DNA of 5,878 bases from Micrococcales bacterium (GTDB taxonomy: Bacteria; Actinomycetota; Actinomycetes; Actinomycetales; Dermatophilaceae): the NCBI GenBank assembly GCA_003157445.1, contig PMJN01000517.1, positions 4,000 through 9,877 of the forward strand. Reading direction: 5' to 3'. The position numbers and the translations under genes were made by a program. Of this stretch, positions 4,909-5,878 are shown one piece after another. The notes below the pieces were generated by a model that saw only the letters and a list, made by a program, of their open reading frames with translations, had not been told where the DNA came from and ran no database searches. Position 1 is the first letter of the stretch. Every line of letters starts with the position of its first letter.

Positions 4909-5198
4909 TCATGGCGCAGGTGTGCGCGGACTTCCCTGCGAGGCTGGTCAACTTCGACCCAGCCCAAGACCATGTCCACCTACTGGTGCACTACCCACCC
5001 AAGATGGCGCTCTGCCACCTGGTCAGCTCCCTCACAGGCCTCTGACCCAGACGGTTACGGCAAGACTTCGTCGGCCAAGTCAACAAGGCAGCAACTCGCG
5101 GCAGAATCTGCTCACCGTCATACTTGGCCCGATCATGGGGCGGCCCACCGCTGGCCAGCGTCAAGGACTACGTCGCAGGCCAGAAGCAACCCGACTAA
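4896..5198 (+). pseudogene. tnpA: TnpA (IS200-like Y1 transposase), N-terminally truncated with an in-frame TGA
   Basis: The frame RCEQVMAQVCADFPARLVNF, DPAQDHVHLLVHYPPKMALC, HLVSSLTGL, TGA (5043-5045), PRRLRQDFVGQVNKAATRGR, ICSPSYLARSWGGPPLASVK, DYVAGQKQPD, TAA matches single-strand IS200/IS605 transposases, which nick and join the element ends through a 5'-phosphotyrosine. The HUH motif is present (HVH, codons 4971-4979), and so is the catalytic Tyr in DYVAGQ (codon 5169-5171) with Gln four residues later. About the first 30 residues are lost at the junction with tnpB. The TGA sits where relatives usually have Ser or a similar residue, so one substitution would explain it. An ATG at 4911 could give a 44-residue product that stops at the TGA. 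It is not functional as it stands. Confidence 0.85.
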
Positions 5199-5249
5199 GA
5201 AGGACTTCCTGCCCGACCTGAAGGACCGGGTCTGCGCCCCAGATCGCCG

Positions 5250-5878
5250 ATGAGCATGGAACCGCACACAGAAACCTCCGCCAAGATGACCAGGGCGCCT
5301 GCGCCGGGTCTGGCCGCACTCACCGGCGTCCGCTCCTCCAAACAGTCCTACTACCGCGAATACCGTCGAACCAACGAGCGCATGGAGCGCGCGGTGCGCG
5401 CCTTGGACTCGATCTCCGCCGCCCTGGTACGAACCGTAGAAGGGCCCCGGAGCCTGATCGAGGAGGTGATGCGAGCCGCCAGTGCGCACCTTCAGTCGCG
5501 GTGGCTACTGCTCGGGCTCGCCGATGGCGCCCTGGCCGCCGCCCGGCCTCGGTATCTCGCCATCGGACCCCATGGACAGTTCATCGAGAATGACCAGCTA
5601 CTGCCCGCCGGAGTCAGGCGCGAGCTCGAAGCTGTGCAAGCAGGGACGATCGCAGCCCACATTGTCGATCGACGCGGCTGGGTACGAGTGCCGATGACTC
5701 TGGACGGCGACGTCGTGGGCGCCTTGGTGGGGTTGCACCAGCTCGAGAGCGACCTCGAGGCGGCAGACCTGTCAGTACTGCGCATCCTGGCCAACCAGGC
5801 GGCCGTGTCCATGCACAGCTCCCAGCTGTACCAAGGCAGCCTCACCCTGCGCCGACGTGCGCAGCAGCTGCACGACGA
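5250..5878 (+). CDS. GAF-domain sensor protein, probably histidine kinase, N-terminal part (runs off the window)
   Basis: At least 209 residues are visible and the frame is open at the right edge. The N-terminus has a basic helix (RSSKQSYYREYRRTNERMER, about residues 28-47), followed by a GAF-type sensor domain: a helix (ALDSISAALVRTVEGPRSLI), a strand (SRWLLLGLADG), a central strand pair (GWVRVPMTLDGDVVGALVGL, residues 143-162), and the closing helix ADLSVLRILANQAAVSMHSS (172-191). It then enters a coiled-coil linker (LYQGSLTLRRRAQQLHD), as in kinases where a DHp/ATPase core follows. The His box is beyond the window, so kinase activity is inferred. There is no transmembrane segment, so it is cytosolic. 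In its usual context beside ErcA-like alcohol dehydrogenases, this type (NCBI calls a related family MadS) senses alcohol metabolism together with a LuxR-type regulator. ATG 5250 and 5256 are both possible starts. Neither has a good Shine-Dalgarno. Confidence 0.75.
   Translation, partial: MSMEPHTETSAKMTRAPAPGLAALTGVRSSKQSYYREYRRTNERMERAVRALDSISAALVRTVEGPRSLIEEVMRAASAHLQSRWLLLGLADGALAAARPRYLAIGPHGQFIENDQLLPAGVRRELEAVQAGTIAAHIVDRRGWVRVPMTLDGDVVGALVGLHQLESDLEAADLSVLRILANQAAVSMHSSQLYQGSLTLRRRAQQLHD

Larger units (their letters stand above)
4597..5198. mobile_element. IS200/IS605-type element with its centre deleted
   Basis: The element keeps the C-terminal part of tnpB on the minus strand at its left and most of tnpA on the plus strand at its right. 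In IS605-type elements the two genes are divergent, so their N-termini and promoters face each other in the middle. Here that middle is gone and the two fragments meet near 4897. IS200/IS605 elements move as single-stranded DNA and have hairpins rather than terminal inverted repeats, so the exact ends cannot be read by eye. The limits given are those of the coding remnants. The element lies between the alcohol dehydrogenase and the sensor gene. Confidence 0.8.

Noticed and set aside
4594..5253. 219-codon plus-strand open frame across the IS
   Set aside because: It is out of phase with tnpA and antisense to tnpB, with no recognisable protein features.
1..5878. CRISPR array or tandem repeat block
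   Set aside because: No regularly spaced repeats were seen on either strand.

Overview
The window looks like a piece of a high-GC actinobacterial chromosome, probably a relative of Mycobacterium, Rhodococcus or the propionibacteria. The reasons are GC-rich codon third positions, a short actinobacterial-type TatA, an aldehyde dehydrogenase/DUF779 pair resembling the mycobacterial one, and a GAF-domain sensor protein next to an iron-dependent alcohol dehydrogenase. The species cannot be named from the sequence.

Layout. Bases 1-216 hold no gene I can support. From 217 to 851, on the minus strand, lies a BrnT/BrnA-like toxin-antitoxin pair. The antitoxin is intact, but the toxin frame has a TGA at codon 16. 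Next comes a stand-alone tatA (1089-1334, minus). Between tatA and about 2340 are a 27-bp perfect palindrome, the 3' part of an unrecognised small membrane protein (plus strand), and a converging unrecognised Cys-containing ORF (minus strand), with two GC-rich hairpins between the two.

From 2439 to 4533 is an alcohol/aldehyde oxidation locus on the plus strand. An operator-like dyad precedes the N-terminal 147 residues of an aldehyde dehydrogenase. These are joined by deletion, in a different frame, to the last 54 residues of a DUF779 protein. An apparently intact group III (iron-type) alcohol dehydrogenase of 387 aa follows. From about 4597 to 5198 is an IS200/IS605-type element whose centre is deleted: the C-terminal part of TnpB (minus) and the C-terminal four-fifths of the Y1 transposase TnpA (plus) meet head to head near 4897. 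The window ends inside a GAF-domain sensor protein (5250 onward), probably a histidine kinase of the kind that accompanies ErcA-like alcohol dehydrogenases.

How it fits together. Alcohol dehydrogenase, aldehyde dehydrogenase, DUF779 and sensor kinase form a recognisable alcohol-sensing and oxidation neighbourhood. Here the aldehyde dehydrogenase is destroyed, while the dehydrogenase and the visible part of the sensor are intact, and an IS remnant sits between those two. The main theme is local gene decay: a nonsense-mutated toxin, two internal deletions that fuse gene pieces, a nonsense-mutated transposase, and a catalytically altered TnpB tail. I see no CRISPR array, rRNA or convincing tRNA. 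I found no clearly new system. The best leads are the two deletion chimeras, the orphaned antitoxin, the 27-bp palindrome, and the retained alcohol dehydrogenase/sensor pair.
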